Shown here in pieces: positions 1 through 7,205 of a stretch of DNA of 64,000 nt. This stretch comes from Arthrobacter sp. AFG7.2 (GTDB taxonomy: Bacteria > Actinomycetota > Actinomycetes > Actinomycetales > Micrococcaceae): positions 177,723 to 241,722 of the forward strand of contig NZ_PJMB01000006.1 in the NCBI RefSeq assembly GCF_002892835.1. The letters run 5' to 3'. A program made the position numbers and the translations under genes. The notes under the pieces were generated by a model that worked only from the letters and a program-made list of their open reading frames with translations, made no database searches and was not told where the DNA came from. Position 1 is the first letter of the stretch, and every line of letters starts with the position of its first letter.

Positions 1-57
1 TTCAGCAACCCCGTCCAGAAGGCCACCGAGGATTACGTCTCCGGCCGCTTCGGGTAG
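1..57 (+). CDS. pstB: PstB phosphate ABC transporter ATPase, C-terminal end (partial)
   Basis: The window opens inside a gene. Frame 1 reads 18 residues ending in KATEDYVSGRFG and a TAG stop, which is the characteristic C-terminus of PstB, the ATP-binding subunit of the high-affinity phosphate importer PstSCAB. The rest lies upstream of the window. Its closeness to the DUF47-PiT pair at 682-2314 makes this a phosphate-uptake locus. The identification rests on this short conserved tail only. Confidence 0.8.
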   Translation, partial: FSNPVQKATEDYVSGRFG

Positions 58-74
58 ACCGGCGGGAGCGGCTG

Positions 75-482
75 CTACTCAGGAACTTCCAGCTGGAAAC
101 CGCACCGGCAGCGCAGGACCCGGGTAGGCAGGGAGACCATACCGAGGCTGCCTCCGCCGGCGCCGCTGCGGTAGCAGAGCCGTTCAATCTCGAACTCGGC
201 CTCTTCCATGGGAAACCCGCAGTGGATGTAGTCGTCGCCAAAGACTATGACCTGGGCCATCCACCTCACCTGGTGCAGAGCAGCTGCCACGTCCTCCGTA
301 TACGCGAGGTGCTCCTGGAACAGCCCGCAGTCGTTGCAGGTGTAGGAGACGCTGACCAGATCACCGTTGCCCCAGCCCATTGCCCTGACGGCGTGGATGG
401 TCAACTGGTGTTCCGCACCGCAGGTTTCACAGCGGAGCTGGCGTGGCTGGGGCAGGGAGTGCCGGGGATTGGAGGTAGACAT
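75..482 (-). CDS. Hypothetical protein with paired CxxC motifs (zinc-ribbon-like)
   Basis: A 135-residue soluble protein of unknown function. Cysteine pairs of the form CETCGAEH near residue 18 and CNDCG near residue 48, and a C-terminal CRCG, suggest a metal-binding zinc ribbon. There is no signal peptide or membrane segment. The ATG at 482 is preferred over the longer frame because the extra N-terminal residues are Arg/Cys-rich and look untranslated, and GAGCAGG precedes this ATG. It converges on pstB with a 17-base gap. Function cannot be assigned. Confidence 0.6.
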   Translation of the reverse strand: MSTSNPRHSLPQPRQLRCETCGAEHQLTIHAVRAMGWGNGDLVSVSYTCNDCGLFQEHLAYTEDVAAALHQVRWMAQVIVFGDDYIHCGFPMEEAEFEIERLCYRSGAGGGSLGMVSLPTRVLRCRCGFQLEVPE

Positions 483-681
483 GATGCCTGCTCTTTTCCG
501 CGATGTGCATCCATGCCGCCGGTATGCTGCAGCGGCGCATCCACGGCCCTGCACCCGGCGGCGGATGTGACACCCCGGCACCTGCTCTGTGCTGCAAAGT
601 TCCGGGGGCTTACTTTCGAATCTACGTCACGGCGCTTCAGCTGTACAGGGGAACACCGGCCCCGGGCAGCAGGGCGGCAGC

Positions 682-1695
682 TCAGCCTGCCAGCGGGGTC
701 AGTGCCAGTGCCAGGACGAAAGCAAGGGCCGCCGTGGCTGCCGGCGTCAGGAGCCAGAGTCCGACGATCCGGATGACCAGCTTTCGGTTCGTCACGGAGA
801 AGTTCTGGTTTTCGCCTGCCCCGAGGACAGCCGACGTCACGGTGTGCGTGGTGGACAGCGGCCACTGAAGTCCGATGGCGCCCACAAAGAGCATCACCGC
901 GCTGAAGATCTGCGCCACCGAACCCCGGAGGGGATCAATCCGGGTGATTTTGTACCCAATGGTGTGCGAGATCCGCCAGCCGCCAAACAACGTTCCCGCT
1001 GTCATCATCACGGCGGACAGCAGGACCACCCACAGGGGGATAGTGCCGCCGCCGGAATATCCAGCCGCCAGCAGCGCGAGCAGCAGTACAGCGCTTACAC
1101 GCTGCCCATCCTGCAGGCCGTGTCCAAAAGCCACAGCGCCTGCGGCGATGGCCTGGCTGCGGCGGAAGCGGTGGTTGACCACGTTGGGCTGCGTGTAGCG
1201 GGCCGCCCAAGTGGCCGGATACACGAGCATGAACGCACCGCTGTAGGCAACGAGCGGGGACAGCACCAGCGGCAGTACCACCTGGAACAGCAGGGACCTG
1301 TCCACCCCTCCGACGCCGGCGCCGCCCATCGCGAGGCTGGCCAGGCCCGCACCGGCGAGGCCGCCCACCAGGGCATGCGTGGAGGAGGCAGGGATGCCCC
1401 GCCACCACAACAGGATTCCCCAGGCGAAAGCGCTCCCAAGGCCGGCCAGGAGGATGCTCAAACCCCCTGTTCCCATCGGAAGGCTGATCCAGGTCTGGCT
1501 GACGGTTACGGCCAGGCCGGCGCTGAGCAGGGCGCCGACAAAGTTGAAGAAGGCCGCCAGCAGCACCGCAACGCTCGGGGTGAGTGCCCGGGTGCGGACG
1601 GCAAGTGCCACTGACGTGGAGACATCACGGAAGCCGTTGAGGAAAGTAAAGGCCGCGGTCAGCAGGACCACGAATCCGAAAATGACCGGCGTCAC
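682..1695 (-). CDS. pit: PiT-family inorganic phosphate transporter
   Basis: A 337-residue membrane protein with many hydrophobic helices and the inverted-repeat layout of PiT permeases, which move phosphate (as metal-phosphate or with a cation) across the cytoplasmic membrane. The first repeat has NGFRDVSTSVA at about residues 20-30 and the second has GHGLQDGQRVSAV. Both sit where classical PiT proteins carry GANDxANA-like signatures, but the usual Asn residues are replaced, so this is a divergent subfamily and substrate preference is uncertain. It begins one base after the stop of the DUF47 gene, so the two are one operon. DUF47-PiT pairing is a common arrangement. Confidence 0.85.
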   Translation of the reverse strand: MTPVIFGFVVLLTAAFTFLNGFRDVSTSVALAVRTRALTPSVAVLLAAFFNFVGALLSAGLAVTVSQTWISLPMGTGGLSILLAGLGSAFAWGILLWWRGIPASSTHALVGGLAGAGLASLAMGGAGVGGVDRSLLFQVVLPLVLSPLVAYSGAFMLVYPATWAARYTQPNVVNHRFRRSQAIAAGAVAFGHGLQDGQRVSAVLLLALLAAGYSGGGTIPLWVVLLSAVMMTAGTLFGGWRISHTIGYKITRIDPLRGSVAQIFSAVMLFVGAIGLQWPLSTTHTVTSAVLGAGENQNFSVTNRKLVIRIVGLWLLTPAATAALAFVLALALTPLAG

Positions 1696-1696
1696 C

Positions 1697-2314
1697 TCAG
1701 GATTCCTTGACGATGATGCTGCCCACCTGGGTGGCGATCCTCCGCATGTCCTTGGTGACCTCGACCAACTGGTTGGCGATGTCCCGGTTGCGGGAATACT
1801 GGGCCCATTTCATGTCGGCGATCATGTCGGCAACCCATATCCGGTGCGTGCGCTCGGCGCGCTGGGCAAGGCGGAGGATCTCGATCCAATAGTCCTCGAG
1901 GTCGTCCAAATCGTTAAGCCGGCGCATGGCGTCCACGGTCAGTTCGGCCTGGCGGCTGATGATTTCCAGTTGGTCGGCCGCGCGTTTGGGCAGCCGCTCC
2001 AGCTTGTACAGGGCCACCAGCTCTGCCGCCGCGTCCATCTTTTCCATCGCCTCATTGAGGTAGCGGGACAGGGCGTACATGTCCTCGCGGGGGAGCGGGT
2101 TAACGAAGCTGGTCCGCATGTGGGTCAGGAGTGCGAAGTGCAGTTCAGCGGACTTCGCCTCGTGGTTGTGCATGTCTTCGACGAGTTTGCCGTGCTCGGC
2201 CGCGGGGACGCCGAGAATTTCCGCCAGCGTGGCACTCGCCAGCACAATCTGCTGGGCCAACTGCGAAAGGAGGTTCAGCCCGGCGGGCTCCTGGGGAAAA
2301 AGGCGCAGCTTCAC
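1697..2314 (-). CDS. DUF47 family protein (PhoU-like regulator of PiT)
   Basis: 205 residues, almost entirely helical, matching the DUF47/PhoU-like family (for example the LxxLAQQIVLASATLAEIL opening and a long heptad-rich middle). Members are encoded beside PiT transporters and are thought to modulate phosphate uptake. The start is GTG at 2314. The gene is first in a two-gene leftward operon with pit. About 260 bases of leader separate it from a candidate promoter, and that leader holds the predicted cloverleaf-like structure at 2487-2570. Confidence 0.85.
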   Translation of the reverse strand: MKLRLFPQEPAGLNLLSQLAQQIVLASATLAEILGVPAAEHGKLVEDMHNHEAKSAELHFALLTHMRTSFVNPLPREDMYALSRYLNEAMEKMDAAAELVALYKLERLPKRAADQLEIISRQAELTVDAMRRLNDLDDLEDYWIEILRLAQRAERTHRIWVADMIADMKWAQYSRNRDIANQLVEVTKDMRRIATQVGSIIVKES

Positions 2315-2486
2315 GTATTAACCGTCTCCGGGGAAGGTACAGGGCGGGTAGTGCTGCCGTGTGACTTGACCCCGGCGCGCAACTGAGCCCAACTCTACCG
2401 GGCCGCGGGTGGGCACTTGAAAACAGCGCGGCTGAGGCGTTCGAAAAATGGGGGGGCATCCCGCAGGTGCATGGCGGCAGGAAAAT

Positions 2487-2570
2487 GGTGCCGAACCGGA
2501 TACGCCTCTCGGCGGTAGGCCGCTCTAGGCGGCTAATTGTTGAAGCCCGGGGGTTTCGCGGCTCGGCACC
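2487..2570 (-). ncRNA. Candidate structured 5' leader (cloverleaf-like) of the DUF47-pit operon
   Basis: Read on the minus strand, GGTGCCG (2570-2564) pairs with CGGCACC (2493-2487), closing an 84-nt element. Inside are three helices: AGCC/GGCT (2563-2560 with 2547-2544), GCCGC-CTAGA-GCGGC (2533-2519), and CGCC-GAGA-GGCG (2514-2503) with a GNRA tetraloop. A promoter at 2577-2605 would start transcription at about 2570, exactly at the closing stem. It is not a tRNA: there is no T-loop consensus and no recognisable anticodon arm. Whether it is a riboswitch, an attenuator or incidental folding cannot be told from one sequence. Confidence 0.35.
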
Positions 2571-2576
2571 GGTTTC

Positions 2577-2605
2577 AGTTTTCTACTTTGGCTGGCCCAA
2601 GTCAA
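2577..2605 (-). promoter_or_regulatory. Candidate promoter for DUF47-pit, with a palindrome at the -35
   Basis: On the minus strand, TTGACT (2605-2600) and AAAACT (2582-2577) are separated by 17 bases. The -35 overlaps the palindrome GTCAATCTTGAC (2601-2612), a possible operator. No other gene could use it leftwards. The -10 is a weak match. Confidence 0.4.
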
Positions 2606-2643
2606 TCTTGACAGATGCGGGCAGGGCAGGGCAGCCGGGAGAA

Positions 2644-3303
2644 TCAGTCCAATTCGCCCAACCGCCACGCATTGGCGGCGTGCTCCAGGTCCTCCGCGGT
2701 CTTGACCAGCTGGTGTGAGTTCCGGGTCAGTTTGCTGGCGTGCGCTTCATTGCCCAGCTCGGCACCGTCGGCGATGGTCGCCTGGCCGAGCGCCACCACC
2801 CGGCAGAACGCTGCCGAGCGCTCCAGCGCGACGTCGAACTCGCCGTCGAACGCTCCGGAAAGGATGGCGTCCGCCATGGTCCGCATCTCATCGGCACCCG
2901 GCGGCTCAGCGGCGCCGGCCACAACGTTGGATACCTGGGCCGTGTCCTTCCCGGCCCGGAAGTACACCGAAATGCGCTCCGGGTCCTGCACTGTGGCCGC
3001 GCGCAGGGCGTACAAACGCCACAAGGCACCGGGAAGCGAGCGTGCGGGGCTCTCCGCCCACATCTCCGCAATCGCCTCCAGCCCCTGCTCGTCGGCAAGC
3101 TTTACCAGCCGCTCGGTGACCACAGGATCGTCGCTGTCACGGCCGTGGCGGACCAGCGCCTGGGCGGCGAGGTGCGCAGCCTCGGAAACACGCGCGGGAT
3201 CCGCGCCCCCGGCAAAGGGCTCGAAGTCGATGGGAGCGAAGGGCTTGGGCTTGTGGTGCCGGTTCGCGCCGCCGTACGGGCTGGATCCTGCTTGCTCACT
3301 CAT
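2644..3303 (-). CDS. Conserved actinobacterial protein of unknown function
   Basis: A 219-residue, mostly helical soluble protein. The segment HKPKPFAPIDFEPFAGG near residue 17, followed by a helical domain with SPARSLPGALWRLYALR, is a pattern I recognise from a conserved actinobacterial family that is often mislabelled as an RNA polymerase beta subunit. I see no RNA polymerase motif and do not support that name. The ATG at 3303 is the only good start. It is transcribed away from tRNA-Lys. No function can be inferred. Confidence 0.65.
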   Translation of the reverse strand: MSEQAGSSPYGGANRHHKPKPFAPIDFEPFAGGADPARVSEAAHLAAQALVRHGRDSDDPVVTERLVKLADEQGLEAIAEMWAESPARSLPGALWRLYALRAATVQDPERISVYFRAGKDTAQVSNVVAGAAEPPGADEMRTMADAILSGAFDGEFDVALERSAAFCRVVALGQATIADGAELGNEAHASKLTRNSHQLVKTAEDLEHAANAWRLGELD

Positions 3304-3493
3304 GCCCCCACGCTACTCCTGTGCCAAGGTGGAAATCGAGCGTCCGGTAGCCTTGCCCGTGCAGGATTCCCCGGCCGACAGCGTATGGTTGCCACCGTGC
3401 GAAGCGTGCCTGAACCATGGGTTAGAGTATTAACGTCCAGAAATGGATGGGCCGCGGTTGGCCAGTGCTTTTGGTGCTGAACCATCCCGGCTG

Positions 3494-3566
3494 GGGCCTT
3501 TAGCTCAGTTGGTAGAGCATCGGACTTTTAATCCGTGGGTCGTGGGTTCGAGCCCCACAGGGCCCA
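3494..3566 (+). tRNA. tRNA-Lys (anticodon UUU)
   Basis: 73 nt forming a complete cloverleaf. The acceptor stem is GGGCCTT/AGGGCCC with one G-U pair, the D-arm begins TAGCTCAGTTGG, the anticodon loop is CTTTTAA, and the T-arm is GTGGGTTCGAGCCCCAC. The discriminator base is A3566. CCA is not encoded. A strong intrinsic terminator follows at 3587-3634. Confidence 0.97.
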
Positions 3567-3586
3567 CTCTTTGAACGAAGAGTGGT

Positions 3587-3634
3587 ACGTCCCCGGCATC
3601 CTGGCAGCAGGGTGCCGGGGACGTTTTTCTTTTT
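3587..3634 (+). terminator. Intrinsic terminator after tRNA-Lys
   Basis: A 12-bp perfect stem, ACGTCCCCGGCA (3587-3598) with TGCCGGGGACGT (3613-3624), 14-nt loop, followed by a T-rich tract TTTTTCTTTTT. A textbook Rho-independent terminator. Confidence 0.92.
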
Positions 3635-3709
3635 CGCCCTGGATCTCCGGTGGTCCGGACAACCGGCAGGCCGTCCGGGCCGCAGAGCCGCAGCAGGCAG
3701 AATGATCAC

Positions 3710-4735
3710 ATGGCAAAAAGCAGCAAGGGGCGGATGCCGCGCCTTGAAGACGTCGCGGACAGGGCCGGGGTCTCCCATCAGACCGTCTCCCGGGTGGTTA
3801 ACAACCACCCCAACGTGAGCGAAGCGACCCGCGTGAAGGTGGAGGCCGCCATCGCCGAGCTGGGGTACCGGCGCAACACCGCTGCCCGGAGCCTGGTGAC
3901 CCGGCGCTCGCAGACCATTGGGGTCCTGGCCAGCGAGCTGTCGCAGTACGGCCCCGCCAATACCCTCCTGGGGGTGGAGCAGGCTGCCCGGAACGCCGGC
4001 TATTTCGTGAGCATCGCCGCCCTGCGCGAGGTCAGCCGGAGTGCCATCCTCGATGCCATCAGCCACTTCATGGATCAGGCCGTGGACGGGATTGCGGTGC
4101 TGGTGCCCCATGCGGACACCCTGCTTGCCCTGGACGAGATGCAGCTGTCCGTGCCTGTGGTGGCTGTGGGCTCCCTTGGCAACGGGAATGTCAGCGGGGC
4201 CATGGTGGACCAGCGCCGCGGTGCGGAACTCGCCGTCGAGCACTTGATCGGGCAGGGCCACCGCCGGATCGGCCATCTGGCAGGACCATCCGACTGGACG
4301 GATGGTTCCGAGCGCGCCGAAGGCTGGCGGGAGGCACTCAAACGCGCCGGACTTGCCGATGACCTCCTGCTGCAGGGCGACTGGAGTGCCGGCAGTGGAT
4401 ATGCTGCCGGCCGGAAACTCGCGGCCGATCGCAGTGCTACGGCGCTCTTCGTGGGAAACGACCAAATGGCCCTTGGCGTGCTGCGGGCGTTTGCCGAAGC
4501 GGGGGTTAATGTGCCCGACGACGTCTCCGTGGTCGGGTTTGATGACCAGCCGGAATCGGGGTACTTCACCCCGCCGCTCACAACGGTCCGGCAGGACTTC
4601 GAGGAACTGGGCCGGCGCTGCATGGACATCATGCTCAAGGAGATCGAAGCCGGTGCCGGCGTAAGCTCCACTGTGGTCACGCCGGAACTGGTCCTCCGGG
4701 CAAGCGCCGCCCGGCCTGCAGCGGCTCCCTCCTGA
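3710..4735 (+). CDS. LacI-family transcriptional regulator
   Basis: 341 residues. An N-terminal LacI helix-turn-helix (RLEDVADRAGVSHQTVSRVVNN, about residues 10-31) with the hinge helix (AARSLVTRRSQTIGVL) is followed by a periplasmic-binding-protein-like effector domain ending with the usual GFDDQPESGYFTPPLTTV segment. It binds DNA as a dimer and is probably released by a sugar ligand. The ATG at 3710 is chosen because it begins the HTH at the usual distance, and the upstream extension is low quality. It lies alone between tRNA-Lys and the DUF4397 gene. Which operon it controls is unknown. The ara operator at 8621 is one candidate. Confidence 0.9.
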   Translation: MAKSSKGRMPRLEDVADRAGVSHQTVSRVVNNHPNVSEATRVKVEAAIAELGYRRNTAARSLVTRRSQTIGVLASELSQYGPANTLLGVEQAARNAGYFVSIAALREVSRSAILDAISHFMDQAVDGIAVLVPHADTLLALDEMQLSVPVVAVGSLGNGNVSGAMVDQRRGAELAVEHLIGQGHRRIGHLAGPSDWTDGSERAEGWREALKRAGLADDLLLQGDWSAGSGYAAGRKLAADRSATALFVGNDQMALGVLRAFAEAGVNVPDDVSVVGFDDQPESGYFTPPLTTVRQDFEELGRRCMDIMLKEIEAGAGVSSTVVTPELVLRASAARPAAAPS

Positions 4736-4784
4736 CCTGCTGACTGACCGCCTCTGCGCCCCGGCCGCCGGCCGCCCAAAAAAT

Positions 4785-4796
4785 ATTCTTAAGAAT
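4785..4796. repeat. AT-rich perfect palindrome upstream of the DUF4397 gene
   Basis: ATTCTTAAGAAT is a perfect 12-bp palindrome within an A/T-rich patch that is unusual for this GC-rich DNA. It lies about 14 bases upstream of a candidate ECF-type -35 element, so it could be a protein-binding site or an upstream promoter element. Confidence 0.35.
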
Positions 4797-4809
4797 TTTC
4801 AATGCAAGT

Positions 4810-4837
4810 GCATCCAACTCCGATGCTGCGCCGGTAG
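4810..4837 (+). promoter_or_regulatory. Candidate ECF (SigK-like) promoter of the DUF4397-sortase-sigma operon
   Basis: GCATCC (4810-4815) and CGGTAG (4832-4837) are separated by 16 bases, about 55 bases before the DUF4397 start. The -35 resembles the CCATCC element reported for mycobacterial SigK promoters, and the operon encodes a SigK/RskA-like pair, so autoregulation is plausible. The assignment is inference from one site. Confidence 0.35.
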
Positions 4838-4890
4838 TAGAGGTGTAAGCAAAAAATGCCCGCACGGCGGGCCGATCAATGGAGATAGAC

Positions 4891-5724
4891 ATGCGCAACA
4901 GGATTTTCACAGCAGGCGCCGGTGCAGGGGCAATCGCAGCAGCCATCGCTCTCGCCGGCCCGGCCCAGGCTGCGGAGGGGGACGCCCAGCTGTCCGTCCT
5001 CCACGGCGTCCCGGGCCTGACCGTGGATGTCTGGGTCAACGGTGACCGGACCCTCGACGATTTCGCCCCCGGAACGTTGGCCGGGCCGCTGGCACTGCCG
5101 GCTGGAGCCTACGAACTCGCCATCACCGCCTCGGATGCCGCCGACGCCTCTGCTGCCGTCATCGGCCCCGTCAGCGTCACCCTGGCGGCCAACGGCAACT
5201 ACACCGCCGTCGCCAACCTCGACGCAGCGGGCAACCCCACCGCCAACCTCTTCACCAACGATGTCTCCCAGATTGAGGCAGGCAAGGGCAAACTGACGGT
5301 CCGGCACACGGCTGCCGCTCCCGCCGTGGACGTCCTGGCCGGCGGCGCCGCAGTCGTCTCCAACCTGGCCAACCCCAACGAGCAGACCCTCACGCTTGAC
5401 CCCGGCACCGTGTCGGCAGCAGTCGCTGCCACCGGTACCACTGCCCCGGTCATCGGCCCGGCTGACGTCACCATCGCGGAAGGGACGCACACCGTGGTGT
5501 ACGCCTGGGGCAGCCTGGCGGACAACAACCTGCAGCTGGCCGTCCAGACCATCGAGGGCCTGCACTCCGCTCCGGGCTCTGTCCCGGGCGCCCTTGACGG
5601 CTCCACTGTCGGCGCCGCCTCGGATCCCGCCGCACTCACGCTCGGAATCGGTGCTGCAGCCCTGGCACTGCTCCTCGGCGGCGTGGGCGTAGCCCGTACC
5701 GTCGCAGCACGTCGCGCAGAGTAG
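4891..5724 (+). CDS. DUF4397 domain cell-surface protein
   Basis: 277 residues: signal peptide (about 1-28, ending AGPAQA), a DUF4397 beta-rich region (about 30-235, containing the typical LSVLHGVPGLTVDVWVNG opening and a second repeat beginning LTVRHTAAAPAVDVLAGG), then a C-terminal hydrophobic helix (about 248-266) and the basic tail ARTVAARRAE. This C-terminus has the shape of a sortase sorting signal, but no LPXTG-like motif is visible before the helix. The ATG at 4891 is used because GGAGAT lies five bases upstream. It is followed by a class F sortase, so it is the likely sortase substrate or partner at the cell surface. Function is otherwise unknown. Confidence 0.85.
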   Translation: MRNRIFTAGAGAGAIAAAIALAGPAQAAEGDAQLSVLHGVPGLTVDVWVNGDRTLDDFAPGTLAGPLALPAGAYELAITASDAADASAAVIGPVSVTLAANGNYTAVANLDAAGNPTANLFTNDVSQIEAGKGKLTVRHTAAAPAVDVLAGGAAVVSNLANPNEQTLTLDPGTVSAAVAATGTTAPVIGPADVTIAEGTHTVVYAWGSLADNNLQLAVQTIEGLHSAPGSVPGALDGSTVGAASDPAALTLGIGAAALALLLGGVGVARTVAARRAE

Positions 5725-5823
5725 AACCACTGGTGGCCGCCCGGTACCAACCGGGCGGCCACCGCATTTCCCGCCGAGGGCTTGCAGGTGAGCACCCAGG
5801 ATCACGCACGAAAGGCCCGAGAG

Positions 5824-6576
5824 ATGAAAGCCGGACACATGAAGAAAGGCCCGACGACGGCAGGGGAGTCCCGCCGTCGTTCCTCCGTTGTTTCCGGGGG
5901 TGGGGTTCTCCTCGCGGGGGCCCTGCTGCTTTCGTCCTGCGCGGCCGCTCCGCCGGTTCCGGCAGCATCTTCGGTCCCGTCTGCCGCCCAGGCGGCCGGG
6001 CAGGCTGTCCCGGCCCAGTCTGTCCCCGCCCAGCCTGTAAGTCCCGTGCCGGCCATCACCGCGGCTCCAACCAGCCCGGCGGCCGTCCCGGATATTCCGG
6101 TGCGGCCTGCCGCTCCTGAAGCGGCAGTGGCGGCTCCCGTCCCGGTTTCGCTCACCGTTGCCGGTACTCCGATTAATATGCCGGTGGTGCCGGTCGGAGT
6201 TTCGGACAGTGGGGCAATGGAAATACCGGACGCGTTCGACCGTGCCGGCTGGTACCGCTTCGGCCCGGCTCCGGGAGCCGCCGCGGGTACCGCCGTCATT
6301 GCCGGACACATCGATACGAAGTCTGACAATGCGCCGTTTTCCGCGTTGAAGTCCGTGGCGGCCGGAACCGTGGTGGAGGTGGGCCGCGAGGGTGCGCCTG
6401 CACTGAAGTACCGGGTGGTGAGTGTCGAGTTGATGGCCAAGGACAGATTCGACGGAAGCTCCGTGTTCCGGCGGTCCGGGCAGCATGAACTTAAAGTCAT
6501 CACGTGCGGCGGCGAGTGGCTGGACGAACGTATGGACTACAGCGACAATGTGATTGTCACCGCGGTCCTGGAGTAA
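5824..6576 (+). CDS. Class F sortase, putative lipoprotein
   Basis: 250 residues from ATG 5824. Upstream alternatives are GTG 5788 (GAGGG eight bases before it) and TTG 5782. The N-terminus is basic, followed by a hydrophobic stretch ending LLLSSC, which fits a lipobox with Cys39. A Pro/Ala-rich linker (about 45-105) leads to the sortase domain with AGHID (His162), ITCGG (Cys228) and an Arg (236) before YSDNVIV, the His-Cys-Arg triad of sortases. Class F enzymes are typical of actinobacteria. It sits 99 bases after the DUF4397 gene and just before the sigma factor gene, suggesting one envelope module. A lipid-anchored sortase would be unusual. Confidence 0.85.
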   Translation: MKAGHMKKGPTTAGESRRRSSVVSGGGVLLAGALLLSSCAAAPPVPAASSVPSAAQAAGQAVPAQSVPAQPVSPVPAITAAPTSPAAVPDIPVRPAAPEAAVAAPVPVSLTVAGTPINMPVVPVGVSDSGAMEIPDAFDRAGWYRFGPAPGAAAGTAVIAGHIDTKSDNAPFSALKSVAAGTVVEVGREGAPALKYRVVSVELMAKDRFDGSSVFRRSGQHELKVITCGGEWLDERMDYSDNVIVTAVLE

Positions 6577-6626
6577 GCGGTGATCCTGCCTTGACTCTCG
6601 CCACCAATGCCGCGAAGGAGCCCCGT

Positions 6627-7205
6627 TTGGTACCTGCCGACCAGGCTCCGCCGGGGTGGGAAGACGGCCTGACACCGTCACTCCTTGCAGGAGATGAACG
6701 TGCGCTGGCGGCCGCCTACCGGGAGTTTGCTCCGCTGGTCCACACCCTGGCGCTGCGTTCCCTTTCGGACAGGGCAGCTGCGGACGACGTCACGCAGGAG
6801 GTCTTTATCCGCGTGTGGCGCTTCCGGAGCACGTTCAATCCGCAAGTTGCCCGGCTGCCTGCATGGATTGTAGGCATTACCCGGAACGTCATCTCGGACA
6901 CCTTGTCGGCCTCGGCACGGGAAACCCGGAAAGCAGTGGCAGTGGCGGGCTCCGGAATGGCCGACGAAGCGGCTGCCGGCCATCAAGACGCCGAGATCCT
7001 GGCGGACAGGCTCCTCCTCGACGGGGAACTGGACCGTCTCGGCGAGCCCCAGGGGTCCATCATGAAGCTGGCCTTCTACGATGACCTGACGCATGACCAG
7101 ATCTCGCAAAAACTTGGCCTGCCCCTTGGTACGGTCAAAAGCCACATCCGCCGCAGCTTGTCCCACCTAAGAAACAGATTGGAGGTAAACCATGCCGCAT
7201 CCTGA
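6627..7205 (+). CDS. ECF-type RNA polymerase sigma factor (SigK-like)
   Basis: 192 residues with sigma region 2 (LAAAYREFAPLVHTLALRSL, then ADDVTQEVFIRVWR) and region 4 (DDLTHDQISQKLGLPLGTVKSHIRRSLSHLR). The start is TTG 6627: AAGGAG at 6615-6620 sits six bases upstream, whereas starts further 5' lack a ribosome binding site. The stop overlaps the anti-sigma gene by 14 bases, so the two are translationally coupled. Pairing with an RskA-like partner suggests a SigK-type role activated by proteolysis of the anti-sigma factor. Confidence 0.9.
   Translation: MVPADQAPPGWEDGLTPSLLAGDERALAAAYREFAPLVHTLALRSLSDRAAADDVTQEVFIRVWRFRSTFNPQVARLPAWIVGITRNVISDTLSASARETRKAVAVAGSGMADEAAAGHQDAEILADRLLLDGELDRLGEPQGSIMKLAFYDDLTHDQISQKLGLPLGTVKSHIRRSLSHLRNRLEVNHAAS

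Noticed and set aside
589..1614. Long plus-strand reading frames antisense to pit
   Set aside because: They have no homology-like patterns and arise from the high-GC codon structure of the real minus-strand gene.
2487..2570. The cloverleaf-like element as a possible tRNA
   Set aside because: The closing stem and length are tRNA-like, but there is no TTC T-loop, D-arm consensus or anticodon loop.
2644..3303. Annotation as RNA polymerase beta subunit
   Set aside because: The protein is short and helical with no polymerase motifs, and the name is a known type of misannotation for this family.
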